64,000 bases of DNA from Marchantia polymorpha subsp. ruderalis (lineage: Eukaryota; Streptophyta; Marchantiopsida; Marchantiales; Marchantiaceae), in assembly GCA_037833965.1 (NCBI GenBank), contig AP031352.1, forward strand, positions 18,270,501-18,334,500, given 5' to 3'. Below are positions 23,896-36,267 of the stretch, in pieces; the first letter of the stretch is position 1; every line of letters starts with the position of its first letter. The position numbers were made by a program, and so were the translations under genes. The notes under the pieces are model-generated. The model was not told the origin of the DNA and ran no database searches. It saw nothing but the letters and a program-made list of their open reading frames with translations.

Positions 23896-26011
23896 AACAT
23901 TCAGATTCAATTATTAAAACAATTCAAAATCCTGTGCTATGTTATATAGAATATAGAATCAAATATATTTGTAAAAATTTATCATCTAGCAAGATCATGA
24001 AACTGTAAGATTGAATTTAGATTATCATAAATTTTTATGTTGACAATAACATCTTTGATACATATGATATAAATGAGGATAATAAAAAAATTACAAAAAT
24101 TTTTCTTTTAATTATATAAATAACAAACAAATTTATTTTAAAATGATAATATATGTTGTCAATTTTGATCAACATCCAAATTTACAAGCATTTATTAAGA
24201 AATTTACATCTGAAATATGTTCACCAGTCTACATCCATGGATGACACCAAGGTTTTTACTCAAATTTTTTAACTATTTGACACGTAATTTCATCACTCCT
24301 TTTATATAATTCTACCAACTATTCCAACTCATCATAGTTAAATAATTTTAATAATTATTCTTGTTGATTGAGGTTTTAATATTTGTATAGTCTTTTTTAC
24401 ATTAATTTATGTGAATTATTTGGGAAGAAAATATCTCACACATGTTGTTCTACAAACTAAACTTAATAAAATTAACTTGTAACCAAAACATTTTATAACG
24501 CATAGTATAATAAAATCACATAATTTCTAGTCTTTCTTGTCATAGCTATATGCAAAAATTTCAATGAGCCACGCGTTATTTAATAATTTTCCAATCAAAT
24601 AGTTAGAATTATTGAATTTGATATCAATTTCAACTCATTTAAATTTTTTTATGTTAAAAAGATCTTAAAAAATGAGATTAATTTTCAATGCATTTTATTG
24701 ACTGTTCATCGTCTACATATAGCTTACACAATCATACACTATATTATCAAAATGAAGATTCATAATATTATGCATCTTATCACTACAATAAGAGTAAATT
24801 TTCTCATTTAATTAAAATTTCAATGTAATTAATTTTTATTATTATACTTATTATTCATAGTATTATAAATTTCTTTCATTTTAATGAAAAATATTTATTA
24901 TTTATTTTATTTGAAGCTAAATGTAAAGCACATTTAATATAACAATGAAAATTCACAATATTAGGTATGGACTATGACCGAATTATATAGTTGTATTGAA
25001 AAAATTGTGCTTGATAAAGCTAGATATTTCATGATTCATTTATATTTCCACATAACTTATAATTATCTCATTCATATGTTGCTACAATAAACATATCATT
25101 CATATAAAGTACCATGTTTTAAAATTTTAAATAAAAAATACGATTCATATTTTTCATATATACATGGAATCTTTTTTTTAAAATCAGTGTGATTTAATGA
25201 AATTATCAAATTGATTGTTTTTTTTGATAGATTTGATTGAATACATCTTAAAATTAAGCAATCAAAGAATCATATATTTTTAAATTTTTTCACTACATTT
25301 ATTATGCAACTCAAGGAAAAATATCTAAATTAAAAATTCATAAATGAAAATCATAAAATTATTTTATATTGTCTAAAATATCAAATAACTTTGGAGTCAT
25401 GCATTATCAAAAAAATGTAAATATGTTGTATTTTAGTTATTGTTTTAATTTCTTATGGTTTTAATTCAGAGAATCAGAGGATTAGAATAACATTCATTTT
25501 GAAAACACAAAATGTACTCTCATCTTTATTCCTTCAACCTCAACCTCCACACGGTGATTCATTACAGAGTTCACCGTAGATTGTTGAGTTTGCTCAATGA
25601 GAACTTGGTTGCACTAGAGTTTAAACTTAAAGTCTGAGTGCTTGATTAAAGAACGAGGGAATGTGCATCTTCAACCCTCGAACATTGCAAGAATCATCTA
25701 GCCGTTATGTATTGACGAAAAATTTTTCTAGGAGTGAGTGTGGCCGTTTGTATCAATAGTTATAACTGATGACAATCTCATTGATTTTGAACCTAAGACT
25801 AGCAAACAAAATGCTCTTATTAATATATATGGCAAGAGCATACTCTCGCCATGAGATTTTTTTTAACTACTAAGTATCAAATGTGTGATAAATTTGACGG
25901 CAAGAAATATCGAATAGCTGGCAATATTGGATGAAAAAGCCAACTACATGATGGCTTGGCTTCTCAAATAGAGCAAAATGATTGAGAGTTGCCAAAGGTG
26001 GAAAAAACACC

Positions 26012-26354
26012 GTGCTTGCTAGGTTATCACGATGTCATATATACAAAAAATTCCATCATGCTCTCATATGTTTGGATTGTTAACGTACATTCTCAAATCC
26101 AAGTGCCTTGAGGTCAAAATGATTGTGCAAGTAGAAAAAAATCTACTTATATCGATGTGAAATTTGACACAACATTGATGAAACATAATATTAGAAACAT
26201 ATCAATATAAGCATATTATATTCTAGTTGCACAATCATTTTGTCTGTAATACTTTTGCATTTGAGAATGTGAGTGTACAATGAAAACATTTGAGACCATC
26301 ATGCGAATGTTCACAATTTGTTGTACATATGATATGGTGATAATGTAGCAAGCA
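26012..26354. repeat. Foldback (MITE-like) element, ~340 bp
   Basis: The left half beginning gtgcttgct (26012) and the right half ending agcaagcac (26354) are imperfect reverse complements over nearly their whole length. Inner matches include caaaatgattgtgcaa (26114-26129) against ttgcacaatcattttg (26227-26242), and cttatatcgatgtg against catatcaatataag near the centre. The similarity stops at the gtgcttgct/agcaagcac ends. The arrangement fits a foldback or MITE transposon. No obvious target-site duplication was found. The arms have diverged, so it is old. Confidence 0.75.
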
Positions 26355-28420
26355 CAATAATCTTTCAAAGTCTAAATAAGTTTAGTTTCATGAGTACTTT
26401 ATATTATAGTTTATTTCGACAATTGGATTAGAAACCAAAAAAAGAATTATGGATTTCATAATTCTAACATTTGAATTAGCTTTAAATCAATTTGGACTTG
26501 CACATCTTTTATACCACATCAATTAGACTATTTTTTCAATGTATAGATTTATTTATTCTTTATGCATAAGATGTTAAATTTTGGAAAAATCAGTAACTTT
26601 AATGTATTTTCATCAATCTATAATAAAATTTCATGATTCATAATCAACATTTTGCTTTAAAAAATTGGTGAAATCAATCCTTATAAAAATTTACATTAAA
26701 AATTTTATAAATGAATAAAAAACAGAAGTTACAGTAATTTCAATAATTATTACTTAAAAAATCACATAATTTGAAAAAAAAGAGCTTATATGAACCTTTA
26801 TAAATTTTGATTATAGATATTTATCAATAGATGTTTTTTCTGAATTTCATGAAAAAATTATTTTTAAAAAATATAAATTTTTTAATGTTAAGGTTTTCTG
26901 CAACTTATGAAATTAAAAATAATTTTAAAATAAGTTATATATTATGTGTAAATATTTTCTTCAATTTTTAAATCTTACTTATGTTTTATTTGATATATGA
27001 TCAAACATTATGTCATTTAGATACTTTAATATTTAGACATTTGTTATTTGATGCATTTATACATTTAATAATGAAAAATTCAATATATTTGATAAACATA
27101 AATAAATTCTGCATCGTCTAAATTTTATATATAATTCCATATATATGTTAATAATATCATGTCATTGCAATTAAAAAATGAAATCCATGAAAAAATTTTG
27201 GTGCTTTTTTACTAGAATTTGATTTTATATATACTTTTAATATTTTTTGTAATACTTTTAACTAGCCATGAAAGACAGATGCAAAATCATTAAAGTTTTG
27301 TGTTAGAATAGTATATTTGTGACTTCATTTATAGATTTAATTATGAAATTTTTTTAATTCTTTGTGATAAATATATACATTTCAACATGTGTTTAGAAAT
27401 AGGTGATAGTGAAATTAAATTCCTTTGCAAATTTTCAATTTATGAATCTTTACAGTTTTTTTTATTTCTGAATTTTTAGACATTAGGCTTATATTGACAT
27501 ATGTGATTGATTTCAAATGAAATTTATAAAAATACTGAAAAATTGATATAATCAATTTTATAAAAAATAGTTTTTTATTCATCATTGTACAAATTTTTTG
27601 GGATTTTATTATTTATCAATCTATTGAGCCCAAAAATCATGCACAATGTTTTTTCAAAATTATGTATGTAAAATTTATCAATTATTAAAATATAAACACA
27701 ACATATATAGTGTGAGTTATAAATAACAAAATATAAAATTTGAATTTTGAAATTCAAATTTGATGATGAAATAAATCTCATCTTCATTCTAAAAATTGTG
27801 ATTATTATGATTTTTAGCTAAACATTCCACCTATATATTTCAGATATTTGAATACTTTTCATTAAAATTTTTATAATTAGTTTTTATTGAAATGAAATGT
27901 ACAAACAAGATGAACATGTTGAAGTAGTGTAAAATTTTGAAAATCATTTTATGATTTATAGATGTTTTTTTAACAATTATTTATAATTTTTTAACATTTC
28001 ATCTAAAAAGGTAAAAAAAAGAAATTTGTATACCACATGATGGGATATGTTTTTATATGGACAATTTTTCTTATTCGATTGATATTTTAATATTATATAT
28101 TAAGTATATCAAATATATATCAATAATGTTTGACAGATACAAGGGTGAAATGTGTTTGTTTAAGATATCTATGAATTTTTTTTTCTTGTTTCATTATTTA
28201 TAAAGTCATGCATTGCCTTCTTTGGTATTGTTCAACAGCATCAAAAAATATATTTGATTTTTTTACAATTAAATTAAAAAAATCATATTAAAACATCAGC
28301 ATAATTTTTGAATATTCAAAAAATTTCAATCGGAAATTATCTGGAAAATACATTTAAACATATGATAAAGGGTCATGAATATCATATAAGAGAATCATGA
28401 ATGGACTGAGGAGTTAGAAT

Positions 28421-31400
28421 AACCAGAATGTCTCTTTCTAAAGACGACATAAAATCCCAAGCGCAAAAGTATAAAGAAAATTTTAGCAGTTGACAAGTTG
28501 AGAATATTCGGGCATGGCTTAGAGATTATCGTCAACCTAATATCCGCAACTTGGAAATGTATATGCGCTTGCTCCAGTGGTGGGTTTTGTATATCATTCC
28601 ACTCCCGACACTGACATCCCGATTAGGTAATCGGGATATCATTTGTGGAAGGCTCTGGATGGAAAAGAATTTGTCTTTAGACTCGGTTTTATCGCCTAAA
28701 ATCACAAATTCCCAACTTCCCACTGTCTTCGAATACGGCTCGATGCGAGCTTCGATGCAACCCCATGACGACAGCGCTAAATTTTGCGAGGACAAGATAT
28801 GGTCAAGACGAGAGGCGGGCCTCAAATTTGGACGCTTGGAGCTAACATTTAACAAGTGGCCAGATACCACCCGAGTCGCGAGACGGGCTCGGATCACATG
28901 ATGGAACGATGTCGCTCACATGTTAGGAGCAGGGAGGGGGGAGGGGGGGTGAGAAATAAATAGCCGGCGAGGATGGGTAACTTTGTTGGGTAACTTGGTT
29001 CGTCTGGCAGAACTGAGTTTAGTCACAAGGTCAGTAGCGGGGGGAGACTGGGTGAGCGCGACCCATAACGACGACATCGGCGAAGCACTGACTTCACACC
29101 TCGGGGGTGCAAATTTAGCTCGGCAGAAGTGGAGCTCCATTCTTAGACGAATGTTCCGGTGGATGCGAGACGGAAGTGGAGATTTGTCCGCCATTTGGCC
29201 GCCATGTCGTACTACTGCTGCCTGCCGGGATCTCGAGAGCACTCGTTGCGTCGTTGCGCGACTGTACCTACGGACTAGAACATGCTCGACTCTGCCGATA
29301 GATTAGAGTTGCACACCATGTCCAGCAAATCCGGATAGGGCCAATGGAAGCAACACCAAAGCCTGCCCTGCCCTGCCCGTCCTCGTCCTCATCGCACCAG
29401 TGTTCCTCACAGAAGACATATTCGCGATTCGCATCTAGGCGACTAGTGCATCAGCAGCAGGTGGCCACATTTTTCCTGATTGGATGCACTTGGCATATTT
29501 CCATCCCCACCACAGGAGGAAAGCAAACGCCGCCCTGAGCCTAATTGCTCCCATCCCTTCCTCAGGATATAATTTCGGCCGACGATGACGACCCGAGTTC
29601 ACGAGATCGACCGAACAAAACTCGAACGTGGAGTGGAGGCAGCGCAGAGATGGATAGAATGCGCATTGGATTTTGAGGTGGTAGTGGTTTGGTGGAGCGA
29701 GCCGGGGCGACCAAAAGGTCCCGTTCCTCCCCACCCGTCGCGATTTCGACATATAAATATTCAGATTTGCCCCAAGGCCGAAGGTCGAGATGCGCCGGGA
29801 GCCTGCCCTGCCCGGCCCGCCCGGCCCACTGCCCGGAACACGCGCCTATATGGACCCCATGTTCTTGTATGGAGGCCGCGGCAGACGCATGGGCGTCGTG
29901 AATAGGAACCACCACGAGCACCCACCGCTGGTACGGTACGCTTCATCGGGGGGCTGACAGACTGACGGAAGGCTCCGTCGCGGATCCGTCCGTCGGCCCA
30001 GTTCATGTGTTGGGTTGCAGAGCCCGAGAAAGGAAGTGCGAGAGAATGGCAAGCAAGAAAGGACTCGGAGTCAGAGGCAGCGCGGATGGGATGGATGAGG
30101 GTCGGATGGGGCGGGGCGGGGCCCACCTCGGAAAGGATAGGTAGGGCTGGCCGTGGAACCGACGCTGACTAGGCCGCGCAAGCGTTGCGCGAGAGCGCGG
30201 CCGAAGAGGAGCGGATATGAACGCTAACGGGCGAGTGAACGCCGGATTGAATGCGCGCGCGATCGATCGATGCTCTTCGATCGAATTGGTCACAAGCCCT
30301 CGGGCTCCGAATCGCCAGCAGCAGCATCAGCACCGCCTCGCAAGGGAAGCAGAACGAAGATCGAGCCGAGGTCGACGAAAGATTGGCAGCTCTCGCTCTC
30401 TTGCTCTTTCTCTCGCTCGGACTGACCGACCGCCTGACACTGGGTAGTTAGCAGCAGCTAGCTAGCGTCCAAGGTGCGAGCGCATGACGTAGGGTGGCGG
30501 CAGGCGGAGGAGGAGGAGGCGGAGCGCGGGGGCCAAGCACCACGAGAAAGAGAAAGAAAGAGATGCGGTAGATCCGAGACGAGGAGAGAAGACGTCGGAG
30601 GTCGCAGTACAAAGCGACCCATCGATGCGAGAAAGCGGGACAGTCGAGTGAGAAAGAGCGAGAGAGAGGACGGAGGGAGCGAGTTGAGAACTCATTTGCT
30701 AGAGAAGGGAAGGGACGACGAGCGCATTTCTCTCTCTCAGAGAAATGCGAAGGAGGAGAGGATAAAAATGGGAGCGAGGAACGAAAGACGTGGACGACGG
30801 GGAGTCAAGGGAACTGGAGGTGCCACATCACTCAGCGGTCCCAAGTGGCATGTAGCAGAGCCTGTACTTGCGATGCCGCTGAACTTGCTTTGAGGCTGAG
30901 CTGAGTGCAGAGCAGAGCCGAGCCGAGCCAGTCCTGTGAGCGAGCAAGCCAGCGAGTGAGTGAGTGCCTGCCCCTTGAGAAGCGGGCGCTGCTGCTGTGC
31001 TGCTCCGCTTCTCTCCCGTCTCGGGCGTCGGCCCCCAGCCCAGCCCAGCCCAGCCCAGCCAGGCAAGCGAGAGGCGAGAGGCGTTCGTAGTGGTAGTAGT
31101 AGTAGTGAGCGAGGCTCGACGCCGAGGGAGCGCGACGACGTGGAGGCGTAAGTGCAAGCGTCGAAGCTTTTGGGCGCAGAAGAAGAAGCAGCAGGAGCAG
31201 CAGCAGCTGCTCTAGTTGTAGTCAGGCAGCCCTGCCCGGTACGGGGCAGTGACGACGAGCCGAGGTAAAGAAGATTCACACCGAACGCCCGAAGAAGCAA
31301 GGACGGACAAGAGTCAGACACGTTCCGAGTGAGCGAGAGCGAGCGCTCGCTGCTGCCACTGTTCTGTACTTTCGGTGGTTTGGATAGGAAAGGAGCAGCA

Positions 31401-31751
31401 GCGTCGGGGCGAGGCGAGCAGAGCAGAGCAGAGGAGAGGAGCGGGGAAGTGAAGGCAAGGGAAGGGAAGGGAAGTCGACCGAAGGGCAGGGCAGGGGAGG
31501 GGAGGGAAGGAGATACGAGAGGCGAGGCGACGAGAGCTGTTGGTGGAACCGAGAGCGTGTCAGGCGCTCGAGGAAGGAAGCGGTGGTGCTTGAGCTGTGG
31601 CCGAGGAGGTTCTCGTAGATTTCAGTGCGTTGACAGACCATGCGGGCCGAGAGGCCTGCCGAGTCGAGAGGTTTCTGCTTGCTCGGGATGAAAGCTTGGC
31701 GGTCCTTTAAGTAGTTGCGGAGGTAGATTGCGGAACAGGGGAATTGGGAAA
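28421..31751 (+). promoter_or_regulatory. Phytochrome upstream region and long GC-rich leader
   Basis: Composition climbs from AT-rich to strongly GC-rich and, from about 30.4 kb, purine-rich on the + strand, with many GAG/GCGAG repeats (for example 31400-31530). This resembles the long leaders of plant regulatory genes and the GAGA-type sites bound by BPC proteins in other plants. A TATA-like catataaata lies near 29750 and a second AT-rich site (ggataaaaat) near 30757. Neither is proven to be the promoter. The many frames on both strands are GC-driven. Confidence 0.4.
31640..31714 (+). promoter_or_regulatory. Upstream ORF before the phytochrome start
   Basis: An ATG at 31640 opens a 24-codon frame ending in TAG at 31712-31714, 37 bases before the phytochrome ATG. 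It lies in the likely leader. No convincing acceptor with a pyrimidine tract separates it from the main start, so it would be part of the mRNA if transcription begins upstream. Confidence 0.45.
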
Positions 31752-34700
31752 ATGTCGACCACCAAGGTCACCTACTCGTCGGGGAGCTCAGCGAAATCCA
31801 AGCACAGCGTGCGGATAGTCCAGACCACCGCTGATGCCAAGCTCCAGGCCGTGTTCGAGGAGTCTGGGGAATCCGGCGACTCCTTCGATTACACCAAGTC
31901 CATCAATGCGAGCAAATCCACCGGCGAGAGCGTGCCCGCCCAGGCTGTGACGGCCTATCTGCAGCGCATGCAACGCGGAGGGCTCACGCAAACCTTCGGT
32001 TGCATGCTCGCCGTCGAAGAGCTCACCTTCAGGGTGCTCGCTTACAGTGAAAATGCCCCCGAAATGCTTGACCTCATGCCCCAGGCCGTTCCGTGCGTCG
32101 GGCAGCAAGACGTTTTAGGTATCGGCACCGATGCCCGCACCTTGTTCAACTCGGCCAGTTCCGTGGCTCTGGAAAAAGCCGCCGGAGCCCTCGATGTCAG
32201 CATGTTCAATCCTATCTCTGTCCAGTGCAAAAGCTCAGGGAAGCCTTTTTATGCCATCGTTCATCGCATTGATGCCGGGTTGGTAATAGACATCGAACCT
32301 GTCCGGCCTTCGGATCCTTCGGTCTCAGCAGCAGGAGCTTTGCAGTCCCACAAGCTCGCTGCGAAGGCAATTGCCCGGCTACAATCCCTTCCCGGTGGTG
32401 ACATAGGCCTGCTCTGTGATACTGTCGTGGAGGAGGTTCGAGAGCTCACAGGTTACGACCGGGTTATGGCATACAAATTCCATGAGGATGAACACGGAGA
32501 GGTTGTGGCGGAAATAAGGCGGTCTGATCTAGAACCTTATCTTGGATTGCACTACCCTGCCACTGACATTCCTCAGGCGTCCCGATTTCTGTTCATGAAA
32601 AACAGAGTGCGTATGATATGTGATTGCTGCGCCCAGCCAGTTCAGGTCATCCAAGACAAGGAGTTGAGGCAACCTCTCAGTCTGGCCGGTTCCACTCTGA
32701 GAGCCCCTCATGGCTGCCATGCTCAGTACATGGGAAATATGGGATCGATAGCGTCTCTGGTCATGGCAGTGATAATCAACGTCAACGATGAGGAGTACAG
32801 CAGCCGGGGTTACCACCACAAGGGCAGGAAGCTATGGGGCCTTGTAGTCTGTCACCACACAACTCCTCGATCAGTTCCTTTTCCATTGCGTTCAGCCTGT
32901 GAATTCCTCATGCAGGTATTCGGCCTGCAGCTGAACATGGAGGTCGAACTCGCAGCTCAATTGAGAGAAAAACGCATCCTCCGCACGCAGACGCTCTTGT
33001 GTGACATGCTGCTTCGCGATGCCCCGATTGGAATTGTTTCTCAGTCACCTAACATAATGGACCTCGTAAAATGCGACGGAGCTGCGCTTTACTACGGGAA
33101 GCGATACTGGGTTCTCGGCACCACTCCGACGGAATTGCAGATTAAGGACATTGCTGATTGGCTTCTCGAGTACCACAAAGACTCCACAGGCCTGAGCACC
33201 GATAGCCTCGCAGACGCTGGCTACCCAGGCGCCGCATCCTTAGGTGATGCGGTTTGCGGAATGGCTGCAGCAAGGATCACTTCGAAGGACTTTCTCTTCT
33301 GGTTCAGGTCTCACACAGCCAAGGAGATCAAGTGGGGAGGTGCAAAACATGACCCAGATGACAAGGATGATGGTAGGAAAATGCACCCGCGTTCTTCATT
33401 CAAAGCCTTTTTGGAGGTTGTGAAACGCAGAAGTTTGCCCTGGGAAGATGTGGAGATGGATGCTATCCATTCTTTACAACTCATACTCCGCGGCTCATTC
33501 CAAGATATTGACGATAGTGACACGAAGACGATGATTCATGCCCGTCTCAATGACCTCAAGTTACAGGGCATGGATGAGCTTAGTACAGTAGCCAACGAAA
33601 TGGTTAGGTTGATAGAGACAGCGACGGCACCAATATTGGCTGTGGACTCCAGTGGCTTCATCAACGGATGGAATGCGAAGGTAGCGGAACTTACGGGGCT
33701 TCCAGTAAGCGAAGCTATGGGAAGGTCGTTGGTGAAGGATCTTGCACTTGAGGAGTCCGTGGAGACCGTGGAAAGACTTCTCTACCTAGCGTTGCAAGGT
33801 GAGGATGTGGTTGTCTCGTGAATTCCTACATTTCGAGTGCTGTTTCTCGTTGTGTAATCCACTTTCATCCTTGTATTTAGAGTGGTCAATCCTGTGAACA
33901 CATCATTGCTTTGCTTGTCACTCCTTAACAGGTTTTATCCTTAGTCAGCTGTAGTACCTCGAGCGCTAGAATTCGAAGAGTGGAGTTGCGGCCTGGATTC
34001 TGATAATCTGCATTAGAGGATTCTAGGAATACATTAACTGAAGTAACTCGAAAAGGGGGTTGTGCCTAGAGCAATTTAAGAGGAGGATTCAAGTGCAGCC
34101 ACAAAGTTGGAGGAGATTTTGTGAATGTCAACTTCCTGGAGGACGGGTTTCTCCCCCACCCCCAGAACAGAAATCTGCAGTCTAGCCGAGGCGAAATAGG
34201 GCGCAAGTCTTATCCATGAAGTCTTCTCTCTTGCAGGTGAGGAGGAGCAAAATGTCGAGATCAAGCTTCAAACGTATGGCGCTCAGAAGGATAAAGGAGC
34301 CGTTATTTTGATCGTGAATGCTTGCTCGAGTAGGGATGTAACTGAGAACGTCGTTGGGGTGTGTTTCGTGGGTCAGGATGTGACTGGGCAAAAAGTTGTG
34401 ATGGACAAGTTTACTCGCATTCAGGGTGACTATAAGGCAATTGTGCAAAATCCGAATCCCCTGATTCCGCCAATATTTGGCTCCGATGAGTTCGGATACT
34501 GCTCGGAGTGGAATCCGGCAATGGAGAAGCTGTCAGGCTGGAAGAGGGAAGAAGTAATCGGGAAGATGCTCGTCGGAGAAATTTTTGGCACCCAGATGAT
34601 GTGCTGCAGGTTGAAAGGCCAAGATGCCATGACGAAGTTCATGATTGTCTTGAACAGTGCCATGGATGGGCAAGATTCAGAGAAGTTTCCATTTTCTTTC

Positions 34701-35944
34701 TTTGACCGGCAAGGAAAGTTTGTGGAAGCACTTCTCACCGCGAATAAACGAACTGATTCTGAAGGTGCCTTTACTGGCGTATTTTGTTTCTTACAAATTG
34801 CAAGCATGGAGCTGCTCCAAGCCTTAACTGTGCAGAGAGCAACGGAGAAGGTTGCTTTCTCCAAGTTGAAGGAGCTAGCCTACATCCGGCAGGAGATCAA
34901 GAATCCCCTGTACGGAATTATGTTCACCCGAAATCTGATCGAGGATACCAACCTAACTGAGGAGCAAAAGCAGTTCATAGAAACGAGTGCTCTTTGCGAG
35001 AGGCAGTTACGAAGGATTTTGGATGACATGGACTTGGAAAGTATCGAAGACGGGTAAGTATCGGTATGCTTGATCCTTGGTCATTGTATAGAAAAGACTT
35101 CTCCCGATATTCCCTTGGCTTGAGCCCTGTCACTTCCTTATCTACGAGATGTCGGTGTCAATCCTGATCAAGTCTTCGATTCCTTTGTGGAAGCGATTTG
35201 TTCAGTTCAGTTTTAATTTTTATTTTTGTGTTAGAAAGCGTGGAGTATTGTAGCAATAGAGGACGAGCAATATCGTGAAGCCTGAAACATGTCCCTAATT
35301 TACTCGTAATGGCAGACAGTCTCACTGACAGTCCGTTACTAAGCACGCCTTTTTTTGTTGTCTGTTTTTGGAATCAGGTATCTGGAGCTCGACACTGCAG
35401 AGTTCATCATGGGTACGGTCATGGATGCAGTTATTAGTCAAGGCATGATCACATCCAGAGAAAAGGGGCTACAATTAATCTGGGACACCCCTAGAGATTA
35501 CAAAAACCTGTGTCTATTTGGAGATCAGGTTCGGTTGCAGCAGGTGTTGGCGGACTTCTTATTGAATGCTATTCGATTTACCCCCTCATCAGAGGGCTGG
35601 GTAGGAATCAAGGGAGTGTCTTCCAGACATCGACAAGGTGGAGGTGTACACGTTGTTCATTTTGAGTTCAGGTTTGTGTTCACTCTTTTGTGGCCTCTCT
35701 GATTGTAGATGGCCGTGAAGTGGAACCAACAATGTCTCATTATTTAAAGTAGTGTTGTCTTCCTGCATTGAAGTGTCATTGAGTGACGTCTGTGTTGAGT
35801 TTATGGGGAGGGACTCGGATCGCACTAAAGATCTAGAAACAATATACCAGGAGCTAGAAGATGCCTTGAAGTCTTGAGAGGGGGAAAGAGTGGTCGAAGA
35901 CAAGCCTCGAATATCTAGAGCGTCATTGTTTTGCCCTAACATGT

Positions 35945-35989
<45 letters not shown>

Positions 35990-36267
35990 ACGAGTGATCC
36001 TGACATTTGAAGCATTTCGGTCCTTCATTCTTGGATTTTTGCAGGGTAACACATCCAGGAGCTGGGCTGCCGGAAGAATTAGTTCAAGAGATGTTTGATC
36101 GAGGACGGGGCATGACACAAGAAGGTTTGGGCCTTAATATGTGTCGGAAGTTACTCAAACTCATGAGTGGGGATGTGCAGTACATTCGTGAAGCTGGTAA
36201 GTGTTATTTCCTTGTAAACGTTGAGCTACCTATAGCTCAAAGAGATGATGCTGGCAGTGTGAAATAA
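31752..36267 (+). CDS. PHY: Phytochrome (red/far-red photoreceptor)
   Basis: Phytochrome binds a bilin and switches between red- and far-red-absorbing forms. The active form acts in the nucleus and cytosol. Exons are 31752-33798, 34237-35053, 35378-35671 and 36045-36267, giving 1126 residues. Junctions fall at the usual places ([32 protein letters not shown]). Landmarks in order: N-terminal PAS; GAF with DIP motif (272-274) and chromophore cysteine 322 in PHGCHAQ; PHY domain with the PRSSF tongue (546-550); two PAS repeats (first near residue 620, crossing intron 1); and a histidine-kinase-related C-terminus. The usual H-box histidine is absent ([11 protein letters not shown]), as in other plant phytochromes, so classical histidine phosphorylation is unlikely. 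The N-terminus is short, as in bryophyte phytochromes. The first true ATG in frame was chosen. Sequence resemblance suggests a liverwort. Confidence 0.97.
35946..35989 (+). repeat. Pure C tract of 44 bases in phytochrome intron 3
   Basis: Forty-four uninterrupted C residues lie about 55 bases before the intron 3 acceptor. They are seen directly. Exact length is doubtful, because long homopolymers are hard to sequence. Confidence 0.9.

Larger units (their letters stand above)
23301..28420. other. Long strongly AT-rich block
   Basis: About 5 kb of very AT-rich DNA with no gene. It includes an (AT)n-(AC)n microsatellite (23852-23894), a perfect 13-base palindrome at 23627-23653 and the foldback element at 26012-26354. 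It is probably decayed repeats. Confidence 0.6.

Noticed and set aside
25885-25960. Weak resemblance to the start of a Copia-type capsid gene (KFDGKKY-like words)
   Set aside because: Only a few residues match, in very AT-rich DNA with no other parts or long terminal repeats nearby, so it is not enough to call an element.
28551-28901. Frames of about 120 codons on both strands
   Set aside because: They overlap fully in antisense and resemble no protein. They probably reflect mid-GC composition at the edge of the phytochrome upstream region.
30737-31321. 194-codon minus-strand frame opposite the phytochrome leader
   Set aside because: It is made of low-complexity Ser/Ala/Leu from purine-rich repeats, so composition explains it.
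35936-36118. Poly-glycine frame on the minus strand
   Set aside because: It is simply the translation of the 44-base C tract in phytochrome intron 3.
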